Source of the DNA: Pacificoceanicola onchidii
GTDB taxonomy: Bacteria; Pseudomonadota; Alphaproteobacteria; Rhodobacterales; Rhodobacteraceae
Direction: 5' to 3'
Assembly: GCF_004804335.1 (NCBI RefSeq)
Contig: NZ_SRXY01000003.1
Span: 496,001-560,000, forward strand
Length of the DNA stretch: 64,000 bases
The notes under the pieces were generated by a model that did not search any database, was not told the DNA's origin, and saw nothing but the letters and a program-made list of their open reading frames with translations. Shown piece after piece: positions 44,662 through 54,551 of the stretch. The stretch's first letter is position 1; each line of letters begins with the position of its first letter. The position numbers and the translations under genes were made by a program.

Positions 44662-47403
44662 TTATTCTTCGGCCGGGCTTTCGCCGCCGTCGTCTTCTTC
44701 GCTCTGTTCGGCGATCCAGGCCACCGAGACAACCTCTTCGCCTTTGCCGGTGTTGAACACTTTCACGCCGCCCGCGCTGCGGGAGCGGAAGGAGATGCCG
44801 TCAACGGGGCAGCGGATCGATTGCCCGGTGGAGGTGGCGAGCATGATCTGATCGTCCATTTCGACCGGGAAGGAGGCAACGATATCGCCGCCGCGCATGG
44901 ATTTCTCCCACGCGGTGACACCCTGGCCGCCGCGTCCGCGCACAGGATAATCATGGCTGGAGGACAGCTTGCCGAGGCCTTTGGCGGTGATCGTCAGGAT
45001 CAGATTCTCTGCCGCCGACATCTCCGCATAGCGTTCCTGCGCCAAAGGCGCATCCGCATCGCCGTCTTCGTCGCTGGCCTCATCCTCTGTCACACCGGCC
45101 ATCAGGCGGCGCATCTTGAGGTACGACGCACGCTCGTCGCTTTCCGCGTCGAAGTGGCGGATGATCGACATCGAGACAACCTCCGCCCCTTCGGCCAGCC
45201 GCACACCGCGCACACCGGTCGAGTTGCGCGAGTTGAAGATGCGCACATCCGGCACCGGGAAACGAATGGCACGGCCGGAGTTGGTCACCAGCATCACGTC
45301 ATCGTCTTCGGAGCAGATGCGGGCGTTGATCAGGCGGGTATTCTCGTCCTCGCCTTCGAACTTCATGGCGATCTTGCCGTTTGACTTCACATTGGTGAAA
45401 TCAGACAGACGGTTGCGCCGGACAGACCCCTTGGAGGTGGCAAAGACAATCTGTAGATCGTCCCACTCTTTTTCGTCCCGGTCCACAGGCATGATGGCGG
45501 CAATCGACACGCCCTGCGGGATCGGCAGGATGTTGACAATCGCCTTGCCCTTGGATGTGCGCCCGCCCTGCGGCAGACGCCATGTCTTGAGCTTGTAGGC
45601 CATGCCATCGGTGGTGAAGAACAGCAGCTGCGTGTGCGTGTTGGCGACGAATAGGTTCGTCACCACATCGTCGTTCTTCATCGCGCCGCCCGACAGCCCT
45701 TTGCCGCCACGCTTCTGCGCGCGGAAATCGGCCAGAGCGGTGCGTTTGATGTAGCCCTCTGCGGTGACGGTCACGACCATGTCTTCGCGTTCGATCAGGT
45801 CCTCGTCATCCATATCGCCGGCCCATTCGACAATCTGGGTGCGGCGCGGGACGGCGTAGTTTTCGCGGATTTCCGTCATCTCATTGGTGATGATCGCCAT
45901 GATCCGCTCACGGCTGGACAGGATATCAAGGTAGTCCTTGATCTTGGACGCCAGTTCTTCAAGCTCGTCGGTGACCTCTTTGACGCCAAGCTGCGTGAGA
46001 CGCTGCAGACGCAACTCAAGGATCGCGCGGGCTTGTGTTTCACTGAGGTTATAGGTGCCGTCGTCGTTCGCTTTATGAGTCGGATCGTCGATCAGCGCGA
46101 TGTAGGGCAGGATTTCCTCGGCGGGCCAGCGGCGCGCCATCAGTTTTTCGCGGGCCTCGGCCGCATCGGCAGAGGCGCGGATGGTCTGAACCACCTCGTC
46201 GACATTCGCAACCGCCACGGCCAGACCACAGAGGATATGTGAGCGCTCGCGCGCTTTGCGCAGCAGATAAGCCGTGCGCCGCGCCACAACGTCTTCGCGG
46301 AAATCGATAAAGGCCGACAGGAACCCGCGCAGCGTCAGTTGCTCCGGCTTGCCGCCGTTGAGCGCCAGCATGTTGCAGCCAAAGGAGGTCTGCATCGGCG
46401 TAAAGCGGTAGAGCTGGTTCAACACCACCTCTGCCGTCGCATCGCGCTTCAGTTCGATCACGACGCGCACGCCGTCGCGGTCGGATTCGTCCTGAACGTG
46501 GGCGATGCCTTCGATCTTCTTGTCACGCGCCGCCTCGGCGATGCGCTCGATCATCGTGGACTTGTTCACCTGATAGGGGATCTCGTCGATGATGATCGCG
46601 TAGCGGTCCTTGCGGATTTCCTCGATGCGCGTCTTGGCGCGGATGATCACAGAGCCGCGGCCCTCAAGATACGCCTTGCGCGCACCAGAGCGGCCAAGGA
46701 TCACACCGCCCGTGGGGAAATCCGGGGCAGGGATGTACTCGATCAGATCTTCGGACGACAGATCCGGGTTCTCCATCAGAGCCAGTGTCGCGTCGATCAC
46801 CTCGCCAAGGTTATGCGGCGGGATGCGCGTTGCCATACCGACGGCGATACCCTCGGCCCCGTTGACGAGAACGTTGGGATAGCGCGCGGGCAGGACCGTC
46901 GGCTCCATGCGCTCGTTGGCATAATTCGGCACGAAATCGACGGTTTCCTTGTCGATGTCCTCAAGCAGCGCCTCGGCCACCTTTTGCAGGCGGCTTTCGG
47001 TGTAACGATAGGCGGCGGGCGGATCGCCATCCATGGAGCCAAAGTTCCCCTGACCGTCGATCAGCGGCAGGCTCATAGAGAAATCCTGTGCCATCCGCAC
47101 CAGAGCATCATAGACCGCGCCGTCCCCGTGCGGGTGGTAGCGGCCCATGACATCGCCCACCGCCGTCGCGCATTTGCGATAGGGTTTGGCGCGGGTCTGG
47201 CCGTTCTCCCACAGCGTATAAAGGATGCGTCGATGCACAGGTTTTAACCCGTCGCGCAGATCGGGAATCGCACGGCTCACGATCACGCTCATGGCGTAAT
47301 CGAGATAGCTGTTCTTCATCTCGTTTTCGATCGAGATCGAAGGCCCACTGTAGGCGGGGCGATTTTCTTCTTCGTTTTCAGGGGTTTCGGGCGTGTCGCT
47401 CAC
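44662..47403 (-). CDS. gyrA: DNA gyrase subunit A
   Basis: Gyrase A cuts and rejoins DNA and wraps it to introduce negative supercoils. GTG 47403 gives 913 residues. The winged-helix domain has [15 protein letters not shown] (quinolone-resistance region) and the catalytic Tyr134 in YRYTESRL. The tower and coiled coil follow, and the C-terminal beta-pinwheel includes the GyrA box QKRGGKG, which marks gyrase rather than ParC. The position of E. coli Ser83 is Gly95 here. An acidic insertion ([14 protein letters not shown]) interrupts the pinwheel and the tail is acidic. Confidence 0.97.
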   Translation of the reverse strand: MSDTPETPENEEENRPAYSGPSISIENEMKNSYLDYAMSVIVSRAIPDLRDGLKPVHRRILYTLWENGQTRAKPYRKCATAVGDVMGRYHPHGDGAVYDALVRMAQDFSMSLPLIDGQGNFGSMDGDPPAAYRYTESRLQKVAEALLEDIDKETVDFVPNYANERMEPTVLPARYPNVLVNGAEGIAVGMATRIPPHNLGEVIDATLALMENPDLSSEDLIEYIPAPDFPTGGVILGRSGARKAYLEGRGSVIIRAKTRIEEIRKDRYAIIIDEIPYQVNKSTMIERIAEAARDKKIEGIAHVQDESDRDGVRVVIELKRDATAEVVLNQLYRFTPMQTSFGCNMLALNGGKPEQLTLRGFLSAFIDFREDVVARRTAYLLRKARERSHILCGLAVAVANVDEVVQTIRASADAAEAREKLMARRWPAEEILPYIALIDDPTHKANDDGTYNLSETQARAILELRLQRLTQLGVKEVTDELEELASKIKDYLDILSSRERIMAIITNEMTEIRENYAVPRRTQIVEWAGDMDDEDLIEREDMVVTVTAEGYIKRTALADFRAQKRGGKGLSGGAMKNDDVVTNLFVANTHTQLLFFTTDGMAYKLKTWRLPQGGRTSKGKAIVNILPIPQGVSIAAIMPVDRDEKEWDDLQIVFATSKGSVRRNRLSDFTNVKSNGKIAMKFEGEDENTRLINARICSEDDDVMLVTNSGRAIRFPVPDVRIFNSRNSTGVRGVRLAEGAEVVSMSIIRHFDAESDERASYLKMRRLMAGVTEDEASDEDGDADAPLAQERYAEMSAAENLILTITAKGLGKLSSSHDYPVRGRGGQGVTAWEKSMRGGDIVASFPVEMDDQIMLATSTGQSIRCPVDGISFRSRSAGGVKVFNTGKGEEVVSVAWIAEQSEEDDGGESPAEE

Positions 47404-47594
47404 GAGTGGGACCTGCTGTTCTGGGGTCTATATCTTGTTGTGGGACCTTATACCCCAGACAAGTTGTAGGGTGCAATGGCGCTGGTATCCGGGCCTTTGG
47501 CAGCCGGGGCCGCGCTCTGCTAACACACTGTTTTTATTGAAAAGTAAAGATTTGCCCGGCACCATGGTTTCAGAGCAGCAAAAGAGGCAGACCC

Positions 47595-47864
47595 ATGAAG
47601 GAAAGCGAAACGGAACTGATGCTCAAGGGATACGGGCTGACCACGGCAGAGGTGTTCTACCACATGCCCGATTACACCCATGTTCTGAATACATTTGTCT
47701 GGCAGGAGTATGATCTGGCACCGGACCATCCGCGCTTGTTCAAGTTCATCGAGTTCTGGCAGGATGAAATCGAAGGTCCGTTACATTCGATCCGCTTCAC
47801 CCACCGCAAGATGATCTCACCGGGCGAATGGCGCAACGTGGTGGGCGAATTTCGGTACCACTGA
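47595..47864 (+). CDS. usg family protein
   Basis: This 89-residue protein belongs to the usg family, small alphaproteobacterial proteins named for a gene upstream of others in early reports. Conserved pieces are LKGYGLTTAEVFYHMPDY, FVWQEYDLAPDHPRLFKFIEFWQ, and EGPLHSIRFTHRKMISPGEWRNV. AAAGAGG precedes ATG 47595. Basic and aromatic conserved residues suggest nucleic acid binding, but no function is established. It is divergent from gyrA with about 190 bases between. Confidence 0.88.
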   Translation: MKESETELMLKGYGLTTAEVFYHMPDYTHVLNTFVWQEYDLAPDHPRLFKFIEFWQDEIEGPLHSIRFTHRKMISPGEWRNVVGEFRYH

Positions 47865-47883
47865 TCATTGATCCGGCGCGCCG

Positions 47884-47949
47884 GTTTCTTTGGGCCCGAA
47901 ATACCTCAGGGTGAATTGGCCCGAAGGGGCAAGAGGGGCAGCGCCCCTC
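47884..47949 (+). repeat. AAATATCC-type palindromic element, copy 4 (single arm)
   Basis: GTTTCTTTGGGCCCGAAATACC-like sequence, then TCAGGGTGAATTGGCC and AGGGGC-AGC-GCCCC, follow the same order as the right half of copy 3, including GGGTGAAT. It sits between the convergent ends of usg and the YSC84-like gene. Confidence 0.75.
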
Positions 47950-47961
47950 AGGCCGTTTGGT

Positions 47962-48516
47962 TCAGGGAATGATCCGGGTGTATTTCACGCCTTCCAGCGT
48001 GGCACCAAGATGCAGGCCGGACTGGCCAAAGATCACGGCAATCACCGGCGCGAGCGACGTGGTCGTCTCTGCGGCCAGCGTTTCACCCTGCGCGGGCGTT
48101 GCGTATTCGATATTGGCCCCGGCGGCATAGCCCGGCGAGCGGCGGAAGGTTTCAAGCGCCGCCTCGGTCATAAAGAACAGCACGTGGCTGTACTGCTGGC
48201 CACCGATCTGCAAACCGCCCGAGGCCTTTGCGACCGAGTAATAATCCACTGTTGCGCCGCCGACGCGCAGCGCGCCGCGACCGTACCCGCCGCCAAAGCC
48301 GAACCCGGCCTCGGTGACCAGCGGCATCACCAGAATGCCGGTGGATTTCGCCGCGAGATTGCGGGTGGCGGGATAATCCGCGTAAAGCTGGCTCAGCGTG
48401 GTATCAACCCGCGCATCAATGGTCGCCGGGCCACGCCCGCCAATACCATTGCCGCAGGCCGCCACGAGGGGCAGGGCGCCAAGCCCCAAAAGGGTGTTGC
48501 GTCTGGAAAGTGTCAT
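47962..48516 (-). CDS. YSC84-like lipid-binding lipoprotein
   Basis: This 184-residue lipoprotein has a twin-Arg-like signal (SRRNTLLGLGALPLVAAC) with the lipidated Cys at residue 21. The mature part has the YSC84/Bax-inhibitor-like SYLF fold: LAAKSTGILVMPLVTEAGFGFGG, GRGALRVGG, SVAKASGGLQIGGQ and IAVIFGQSGLHLGATLEG. Eukaryotic members bind phosphoinositides; bacterial roles are unknown. The 3' side abuts a repeated palindromic element. Family assignment is good, function is open. Confidence 0.85.
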   Translation of the reverse strand: MTLSRRNTLLGLGALPLVAACGNGIGGRGPATIDARVDTTLSQLYADYPATRNLAAKSTGILVMPLVTEAGFGFGGGYGRGALRVGGATVDYYSVAKASGGLQIGGQQYSHVLFFMTEAALETFRRSPGYAAGANIEYATPAQGETLAAETTTSLAPVIAVIFGQSGLHLGATLEGVKYTRIIP

Positions 48517-48648
48517 CTCACTGCTCGTTGTTGTGTTGCATGGCCTCAGGTCCGGCTGTCTCGCCGGTTGACGTAGAGTATAGGCGGTTGCCGCAGCCCT
48601 GTCACGCTTGAGAATGCGGCGTGGGCGGGATGTTGCTGCGCATGGGGG

Positions 48649-49647
48649 TTAGCCGTTCAGCAATTTCGCCGCTGCCGGGGCGAAATAGGTCAACACGCCG
48701 TCGCAGCCCGCGCGTTTGAAACTCATCAGGCTTTCGAGCATGACCTTCTCAGCGTCGACCCAGCCGCGCTCGCCCGCGCCCGCCAGCATCGCGTATTCGC
48801 CAGAAACCTGATAGGCAAAGGTCGGCGCGCCGAACATTTCCTTGGCGCGGCGGCAGATGTCCAGATAAGGCATGCCGGGTTTGACCATGACCATATCCGC
48901 GCCTTCGGTCAGATCCCGGTGAATGAGCCGCATGGCCTCGTCCGAATTGCCCGGATCCTGCTGATAGGTCTTCTTGTCGCCTTTGAGCGCGCCGGACGCG
49001 CCCACGGCGTCCCGAAACGGGCCATAAAACGCGCTGGCGTATTTCGCGGCATAGCTCAAAAGCATGACGTTCTGATGGCCGGCGCCTTCCAGTCCGGCAC
49101 GCAGCGCGCCGATGCGCCCATCCATCATATCGGACGGCCCTATGATGTCCGCGCCAGCATCGGCCTGCGACAGCGCCTGCTTGACAAGGGCTTCGACCGT
49201 GCGGTCATTGACGATCTCGCCATTCTCGACAAAGCCATCATGGCCGTTGATGTTATACGGATCGAGCGCCACATCGGTCATGATCGCCATCTCCGGCACA
49301 GCGGCCTTGATCGCCCGCGTGGCGCGGTTCGAAAGATTCTCCGGGTTCCAAGCCTCGGCGCAATCCTCTGTTTTCAAAGACGGATCGGTGTAGGGAAACA
49401 GGCAGATTGCCGGGATGCCGAGGGCAAAAGCGTCCTTTGCGGCCTCCACCACCTTGTCCACCGACAGCCGGTTGACGCCGGGCATGGAGTGGATCGGCTC
49501 GACCATCCCGATCCCGTCGCGCACAAACACCGGCCAGATGAAGTCAGCCGGGGACAACGTGGTCTCCTGCACCAGCGCGCGAATAGCGGGCGTGCGGCGT
49601 GTGCGGCGCAGGCGTGTGGCAGGAAAAGCGGCAATTGTCGGCTTCAT
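48649..49647 (-). CDS. hemB: Porphobilinogen synthase (delta-aminolevulinic acid dehydratase)
   Basis: HemB joins two 5-aminolevulinate molecules to make porphobilinogen, the second step after HemA in this window. ATG 49647 gives 332 residues. Schiff-base lysines are Lys202 (SYAAKYASAFYGPF) and Lys256 (VMVKPGMPYLD). The metal segment reads TDVALDPYNINGHDG, with Asp at 125, 129 and 137 instead of the zinc cysteines, so it is of the Asp-rich, magnesium-linked type. Also present are IIGPSDMMDGR and YQVSGEYAML. It lies about 30 kb from hemA and not in an operon with it. Confidence 0.97.
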   Translation of the reverse strand: MKPTIAAFPATRLRRTRRTPAIRALVQETTLSPADFIWPVFVRDGIGMVEPIHSMPGVNRLSVDKVVEAAKDAFALGIPAICLFPYTDPSLKTEDCAEAWNPENLSNRATRAIKAAVPEMAIMTDVALDPYNINGHDGFVENGEIVNDRTVEALVKQALSQADAGADIIGPSDMMDGRIGALRAGLEGAGHQNVMLLSYAAKYASAFYGPFRDAVGASGALKGDKKTYQQDPGNSDEAMRLIHRDLTEGADMVMVKPGMPYLDICRRAKEMFGAPTFAYQVSGEYAMLAGAGERGWVDAEKVMLESLMSFKRAGCDGVLTYFAPAAAKLLNG

Positions 49648-49757
49648 GGGGCTTGGTCCTTGTAAACGCGCTCTTTGGGTGGCATGGAAAAGCCGCTCCG
49701 ACAAGACCCGCGAGGCGCATTTTCGCGACCCGCGGCCAAAGCAGAAAGACAAGACGC

Positions 49758-50282
49758 TTGGACTGGTACAGCACCGTTTTCGAACTGATCGACATGCGCT
49801 CCTTTTCGAACCTGTGGTTCTGGATCGTGCTGGCGGTGGTCTGGTCCTCTGCGTCGCATTGGGTTCTGGGGGTGCCATTCGACATGGTCGCCCGTGCGCG
49901 CCGCAACGGCGGTCAGGCGGAACAGGATCTCGAAGATCTCGTGCGCATCAACACCAACCGTCTGATTTTTATCGCAGAAGAGGCCGGTCTGTGGATCACG
50001 GCCATCGGGTCTGCCTTGCTGACCGGGCTTGTGGTGCTGGGGATCGGGTACGACATCGAATTTGCGCAGGCGGTGTTTCTCTTGGCCTTTCCCATGAGCA
50101 TGGTCGGCCTGCTCAGCCTGCACTCCTCGCGCAAGATTCAGGCCGGTGAAGGGCAGGGCGAGGCGCTCTGGCGGCGTCTGCGCATTCACCGCACCATCAC
50201 GCAGTTCATCGGCATGTTGTCGATTTTCTTCACGGCGCTCTGGGGGATGTATCAAAACCTGTCGGCGCACGTTCTGCACTGA
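49758..50282 (+). CDS. Membrane protein of a Rhodobacteraceae family annotated as SufBCD complex component
   Basis: This protein of about 174 residues starts at TTG 49758 (DWYSTVFELIDMRSFSNLW) or at the ATG 49794 twelve codons in. It has a first helix (SNLWFWIVLAVVWSSASHW), a short conserved loop LGVPFDMVARARRNGG, a second and third helix (WITAIGSALLTGLVVLGIGY, AVFLLAFPMSMVGLLSL) and a last one (FIGMLSIFFTALWGMY). The SufBCD label used in databases for similar proteins has no support in the sequence itself. It lies divergent to hemB, with a 37-base gap to mfd downstream. Confidence 0.7.
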   Translation: MDWYSTVFELIDMRSFSNLWFWIVLAVVWSSASHWVLGVPFDMVARARRNGGQAEQDLEDLVRINTNRLIFIAEEAGLWITAIGSALLTGLVVLGIGYDIEFAQAVFLLAFPMSMVGLLSLHSSRKIQAGEGQGEALWRRLRIHRTITQFIGMLSIFFTALWGMYQNLSAHVLH

Positions 50283-50318
50283 CCCATTCGGCCATTGACG
50301 CCGCCCGGCGCGCGGGCC

Positions 50319-53300
50319 ATGTCAGGCGACATGGCACAGAACAGCATCACCATCGGCGGCGCCCCCGAGGGCTTTGACGCAACGCTCTTGCTTCGCGAAA
50401 TGGAGAAGGCCGGAGGGCCGGTCATCCATGTGGCGCGCGATGACAAACGGCTGGCGGCCATGCGCGATGCCTTGGCTTTCTTTGCGCCCGATGTGCCGGT
50501 GCTCAGCTTCCCGGCCTGGGACTGTCTGCCCTATGATCGCGTCTCTCCGAATGCCGACATCTCCGCCGCCCGCATGGCGACCTTGGCGGGGCTCGTGCAC
50601 GGGATGCCGGGGCAGTATATCCTGCTGACCACGCTTTCCGCTGTGGGGCAATTTTTGCCCGCCCGCAGCGTTCTGCGAGAAGCGGCGTTTTCGGCCCGCG
50701 TGGGCGAGCGTGTGGATGAAGAGGCGCTGCGTAACTTCCTTGTCCGTATGGGTTTTTCCCAAGCGCCCACTGTGATGGAACCGGGGGATTACGCCATTCG
50801 CGGCGGGATCATTGACATCTTCCCGCCGGGCCATGGCGGGCCTGTTCGGCTTGATTTCTTTGGCGACATTCTCGATGGCGCGCGGCGCTTTGATCCGGCC
50901 AGCCAGCGCACCACCGAAACGCTCGACGTGATCGAGCTGGCCCCGGTCTCCGAGGTTATCCTCGACGACGCCGCCATCACGCGGTTCCGTCAAAACTATC
51001 GCATCGAATTTGGCGCAGCAGGCACGGACGATCCGCTCTATGAGGCGGTCAGCGCCGGGCGAAAACACCAGGGGATCGAGCACTGGCTGCCGTTTTTCCA
51101 TGCCAAGTTGGAAACGCTGTTTGACTACCTGCCGAACGCGCCCGTGGTCATGGACGATCAACTCACCCCGGCGCGGCTTGCGCGGTGGGAGAGCATCGCC
51201 GACCAATATGAGACTCGCCGTCTCGCCATGGCGCAGAAAAAGACCATGGGCAGCAGCGTCTACAAACCGATCCCGCCGGATCAGTTGTATCTTGATGATG
51301 CCGCCTGGCTCGCGGCACTTGGGGATCGGCGCGCCGTGCAGTTCCACCCTTTGCCGCAGGCCAGCGGGCCTGGGGTTGTGGATGCAGGCGGCCGTATCGG
51401 GCGGTCTTTCTCGCCGGAACGGCAGCAGGAAAATATCAGCCTTTTCGGCGCTTTGGCCGCACATGTTAAAGCAAAGATGCAGGAAGGGCCGGTGGTCATC
51501 GCCTCCTATTCGGAAGGCGCGCGCGAGCGGCTTTCGGGGCTGATCGAGGACGAAGGTCTGGCGGAAGCCATCCCGATCAAGGACGGGGGTCGCATCGGCA
51601 AACGCGGTCTGCATCTGGCGATCTGGGCCTTGGAGGCGGGGTTTGAAGCGCCGCGTGAAGATGGGCGTTTGACAGTCATTTCCGAGCAGGACGTGCTCGG
51701 GGATCGCCTGATCCGGCAACCCAAGAAAAAGCGCCGCGCCGAGAATTTCCTCACTGAACACCAAAGCCTCAGCCCCGGCGATCTGGTGGTGCATGTGGAC
51801 CACGGCATCGGGCGCTATCAGGGCATGGAGGTGATCACGGCGGCGGGCGCGGCGCACGAATGCCTTCTTCTGGAATATGCCGAAAGTTCAAAGCTTTACC
51901 TGCCGGTCGAGAACATCGAGCTGCTGTCGAAATACGGTCATGAAGAGGGGCTGCTGGACCGGCTTGGCGGCGGTGCTTGGCAGGCCAAGAAAGCCAAGCT
52001 CAAAGAGCGCATCCGCGAGATGGCGGACAAGCTTATCCGCATCGCCGCCGAACGCGCCTTGCGCAAAGCCCCGGTCATGGACCCGCCGCCCGGCGCGTTT
52101 GAGAGTTTTGCGGCGCGGTTCCCGTATCAGGAAACCGACGATCAGCTTTCGGCCATTGGCGACGTCATGGACGACATGCATTCGGGTCAGCCGATGGACC
52201 GCCTGATCTGCGGCGACGTGGGCTTTGGCAAAACTGAAGTGGCCATGCGCGCGGCTTTTGTTGCGGCCATGAGCGGCGTTCAGGTGGCTGTCATTGCGCC
52301 GACGACATTGCTCGCCCGCCAGCATTACAAGTCGTTTGCGGAAAGATTTCGGGGCTTTCCTGTACAGGTTGCCCCACTTTCGCGCTTTGTCGGCACGAAA
52401 CAGGGCAATCTGACACGTGAAGGGATTTCCAAGGGAACCGTCGACATCGCTGTCGGCACGCACGCGCTTCTGGCCAAGGGCATTCGCTTCAACAACCTTG
52501 GCCTGCTGATCATCGACGAAGAGCAACACTTCGGGGTGCAGCACAAAGAGCGGCTGAAACAGCTGCGCTCGGACATTCACGTGCTGACCCTGACGGCCAC
52601 GCCGATTCCGCGCACTTTGCAACTGTCGTTGACCGGGGTGCGGGACCTTTCGATCATCGGCACGCCCCCGGTGGACCGCCTCGCCATTCGCACTTACGTC
52701 AGCGAGTTTGACCCTGTGACCATCCGCGAAGCTTTGCTGCGCGAACACTATCGTGGCGGGCAATCCTTTTATGTCGTGCCGCGTATCGCAGATCTGCCTG
52801 AAATCGAAGAGTTTCTACGCGAGCAAGTGCCGGAGGTGTCCTACGTGGTTGCTCATGGCCAGATGGCGGCGGGCGAGCTTGATGACCGGATGAACGCCTT
52901 TTACGACGGCAAATATGACGTGCTGCTGGCGACAACGATTGTCGAATCCGGTCTCGATATTCCCACGGCCAACACCATGGTTGTGCACCGCGCGGACATG
53001 TTTGGCCTCAGCCAGCTTTATCAGATCCGCGGCCGCGTGGGTCGTTCGAAAACAAGGGCTTATGCCTATTTGACCACCAAGCCCCGCGCCAAGCTGACCG
53101 ATACGGCGCAAAAGCGCCTGCGCGTTCTGGGCAGTCTCGACACGCTGGGAGCCGGGTTCAACCTTGCCAGCCAGGATCTCGATATTCGCGGGGCGGGGAA
53201 CCTTCTGGGTGAAGAGCAGTCCGGGCAGATGCGCGATGTCGGGTACGAACTGTATCAATCCATGCTCGAAGAGGCGATTGCCAAGATCCGCTCCGGACAG

Positions 53301-53801
53301 ATGGAAGGGCTCTCGGAAGCGGACGACCAGTGGGCACCACAAATCAACCTTGGCGTTCCTGTTTTGATTCCAGAGGATTACGTGCCGGACCTTGATGTGC
53401 GGCTGGGCCTCTACAGGCGGCTGTCCGGCTTGTCGACGAAGGTGGAGCTGGAAGGCTTCGCAGCTGAACTCATTGACCGCTTTGGCAAGCTGCCGCGTGA
53501 GGTGAACACGCTGCTTCTGGTGGTGCGGATCAAGGCCATGTGCCGCCGCGCTCATATCGCCAAACTGGACGGCGGGCCGAAAGGCGCGACAATCCAGTTC
53601 CATAACGATAAATTCCCGCGTCCCGAAGGGCTGGTGGAGTTTATCCGGGCGCAGAAGGAACTGGCCAAGGTCAAGGACAACAAGATCGTGGTGCGGCGCA
53701 ACTGGAAGTCCGACAAGGACAAGATACAGGGCGCCTTTGCCATCGCCCGCGATCTGGCGGAAGCGGCTGGGACGATCAAGAAGCGGAAGGAAAAGAGCTG
53801 A
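50319..53801 (+). CDS. mfd: Transcription-repair coupling factor Mfd
   Basis: Mfd pushes stalled RNA polymerase off damaged DNA and recruits UvrAB. The protein is about 1160 residues, with a start at 50319 or 50331. The N-terminal UvrB-like part has FPAWDCLPYDRVSPN and YAIRGGIIDIFPPG. The CarD-like RNA polymerase-binding domain begins near residue 480 (SPGDLVVHVDHGIGRYQGME). The RecG-like motor has Walker A GDVGFGKTE, DEEQHFGV, TLTATPIPRTLQLSL and the motif VI stretch QIRGRVGRS. It ends in the TRCF domain. It is complete and typical. Confidence 0.97.
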   Translation: MSGDMAQNSITIGGAPEGFDATLLLREMEKAGGPVIHVARDDKRLAAMRDALAFFAPDVPVLSFPAWDCLPYDRVSPNADISAARMATLAGLVHGMPGQYILLTTLSAVGQFLPARSVLREAAFSARVGERVDEEALRNFLVRMGFSQAPTVMEPGDYAIRGGIIDIFPPGHGGPVRLDFFGDILDGARRFDPASQRTTETLDVIELAPVSEVILDDAAITRFRQNYRIEFGAAGTDDPLYEAVSAGRKHQGIEHWLPFFHAKLETLFDYLPNAPVVMDDQLTPARLARWESIADQYETRRLAMAQKKTMGSSVYKPIPPDQLYLDDAAWLAALGDRRAVQFHPLPQASGPGVVDAGGRIGRSFSPERQQENISLFGALAAHVKAKMQEGPVVIASYSEGARERLSGLIEDEGLAEAIPIKDGGRIGKRGLHLAIWALEAGFEAPREDGRLTVISEQDVLGDRLIRQPKKKRRAENFLTEHQSLSPGDLVVHVDHGIGRYQGMEVITAAGAAHECLLLEYAESSKLYLPVENIELLSKYGHEEGLLDRLGGGAWQAKKAKLKERIREMADKLIRIAAERALRKAPVMDPPPGAFESFAARFPYQETDDQLSAIGDVMDDMHSGQPMDRLICGDVGFGKTEVAMRAAFVAAMSGVQVAVIAPTTLLARQHYKSFAERFRGFPVQVAPLSRFVGTKQGNLTREGISKGTVDIAVGTHALLAKGIRFNNLGLLIIDEEQHFGVQHKERLKQLRSDIHVLTLTATPIPRTLQLSLTGVRDLSIIGTPPVDRLAIRTYVSEFDPVTIREALLREHYRGGQSFYVVPRIADLPEIEEFLREQVPEVSYVVAHGQMAAGELDDRMNAFYDGKYDVLLATTIVESGLDIPTANTMVVHRADMFGLSQLYQIRGRVGRSKTRAYAYLTTKPRAKLTDTAQKRLRVLGSLDTLGAGFNLASQDLDIRGAGNLLGEEQSGQMRDVGYELYQSMLEEAIAKIRSGQMEGLSEADDQWAPQINLGVPVLIPEDYVPDLDVRLGLYRRLSGLSTKVELEGFAAELIDRFGKLPREVNTLLLVVRIKAMCRRAHIAKLDGGPKGATIQFHNDKFPRPEGLVEFIRAQKELAKVKDNKIVVRRNWKSDKDKIQGAFAIARDLAEAAGTIKKRKEKS

Positions 53802-53806
53802 GCGTT

Positions 53807-53830
53807 GAGGCCCCGGCTCAGGGCCGGGGC
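53807..53830. repeat. Palindromic GAGGCCCCGG-type intergenic repeat, copy 3
   Basis: GAGGCCCCGG-CTCAGG-GCCGGGGC follows the mfd stop by five bases. Only 16 bases separate it from the convergent eda stop. It may stop both transcripts. Confidence 0.78.
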
Positions 53831-53846
53831 GGTTTCGCTTGCGGGA

Positions 53847-54491
53847 TCAGCGCGGCAATGCGGCAGCTTCTGCCGCCAGCTCTTCGATTGCTTTCCAGTC
53901 CCCTTTGGTCACAAGATCCTTCGGTGCGACCCAGCTGCCGCCACAGCAGAGCACATTGGAAAGCGACAGGTAATCGCCGACATTCTTCGGCGAGACGCCA
54001 CCCGTGGGGCAAAACCGTACCTGCGGGATCGGCGCGCCGATGGCTCCAAGCGCCTTTGCGCCGCCGTTGGCTTCTGCCGGGAAGAATTTCTGCACCGTGT
54101 AGCCGCGCTCCAGCAGACGCATGACCTCGGAGGAGGTCGCCGCGCCGGGCAGGAGTGGCAGGTCGGCTTCTTCGCAGGCGCCCAGGATCGTATCCGTCGC
54201 GCCCGGGGAGACGCCGAACTTCGCGCCTGCCGCGACGGCCTTTGCCACATCCGCAGGGGTCAGCAGGGTGCCCGCGCCAACAACGCCGCCTTCGACCTTG
54301 GCCATTTCCGAGATCACGTCGAGCGCCGCCGGGGTGCGCAGGGTCACTTCCAGAACAGGCAGGCCTCCAGCCACCAGCGCTTCGGCCAGCGGGCGGGCGT
54401 GCGCCGCGTCATCGACCACGAGAACCGGGATCACCGGTGCGAGGCGGCAGAGCTGTTCGGATTTCTGGGAGGCTTCGGCGGGCGTGATCAT
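53847..54491 (-). CDS. eda: 2-dehydro-3-deoxyphosphogluconate aldolase (KDPG aldolase)
   Basis: Eda splits KDPG to pyruvate and glyceraldehyde-3-phosphate, the last Entner-Doudoroff step. The 214-residue TIM barrel has catalytic Glu48 and Arg52 in LEVTLRTPAALDVI, the GAGTLLTP loop and Schiff-base Lys135 (VQKFFPAEANGG). The phosphate-binding end is CPTGGVSPKNV and CGGSWVAP. AAGGA precedes ATG 54491. It is the second gene of an edd-eda unit, 60 bases after edd, with a short repeat in between. Confidence 0.97.
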   Translation of the reverse strand: MITPAEASQKSEQLCRLAPVIPVLVVDDAAHARPLAEALVAGGLPVLEVTLRTPAALDVISEMAKVEGGVVGAGTLLTPADVAKAVAAGAKFGVSPGATDTILGACEEADLPLLPGAATSSEVMRLLERGYTVQKFFPAEANGGAKALGAIGAPIPQVRFCPTGGVSPKNVGDYLSLSNVLCCGGSWVAPKDLVTKGDWKAIEELAAEAAALPR

Positions 54492-54523
54492 GGCGCTGTC
54501 CTTGTGTGTCAGGCGGTCGATTT

Positions 54524-54545
54524 GGATATTTTTACAGAGAAGAAG
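54524..54545 (+). repeat. AAATATCC-type element, copy 5 (fragment)
   Basis: GGATATTTTT-ACAG-AGAAGAAG is the left arm of the element seen at 15287-15308. It lies in the short gap between edd and eda. Confidence 0.55.
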
Positions 54546-54551
54546 ACGCGG

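Noticed and set aside
49599-49757. Upstream extension of the small membrane protein gene at 49758
   Set aside because: The extra residues overlap the start of hemB on the other strand, are basic and low-complexity, and lack a start with a ribosome site.
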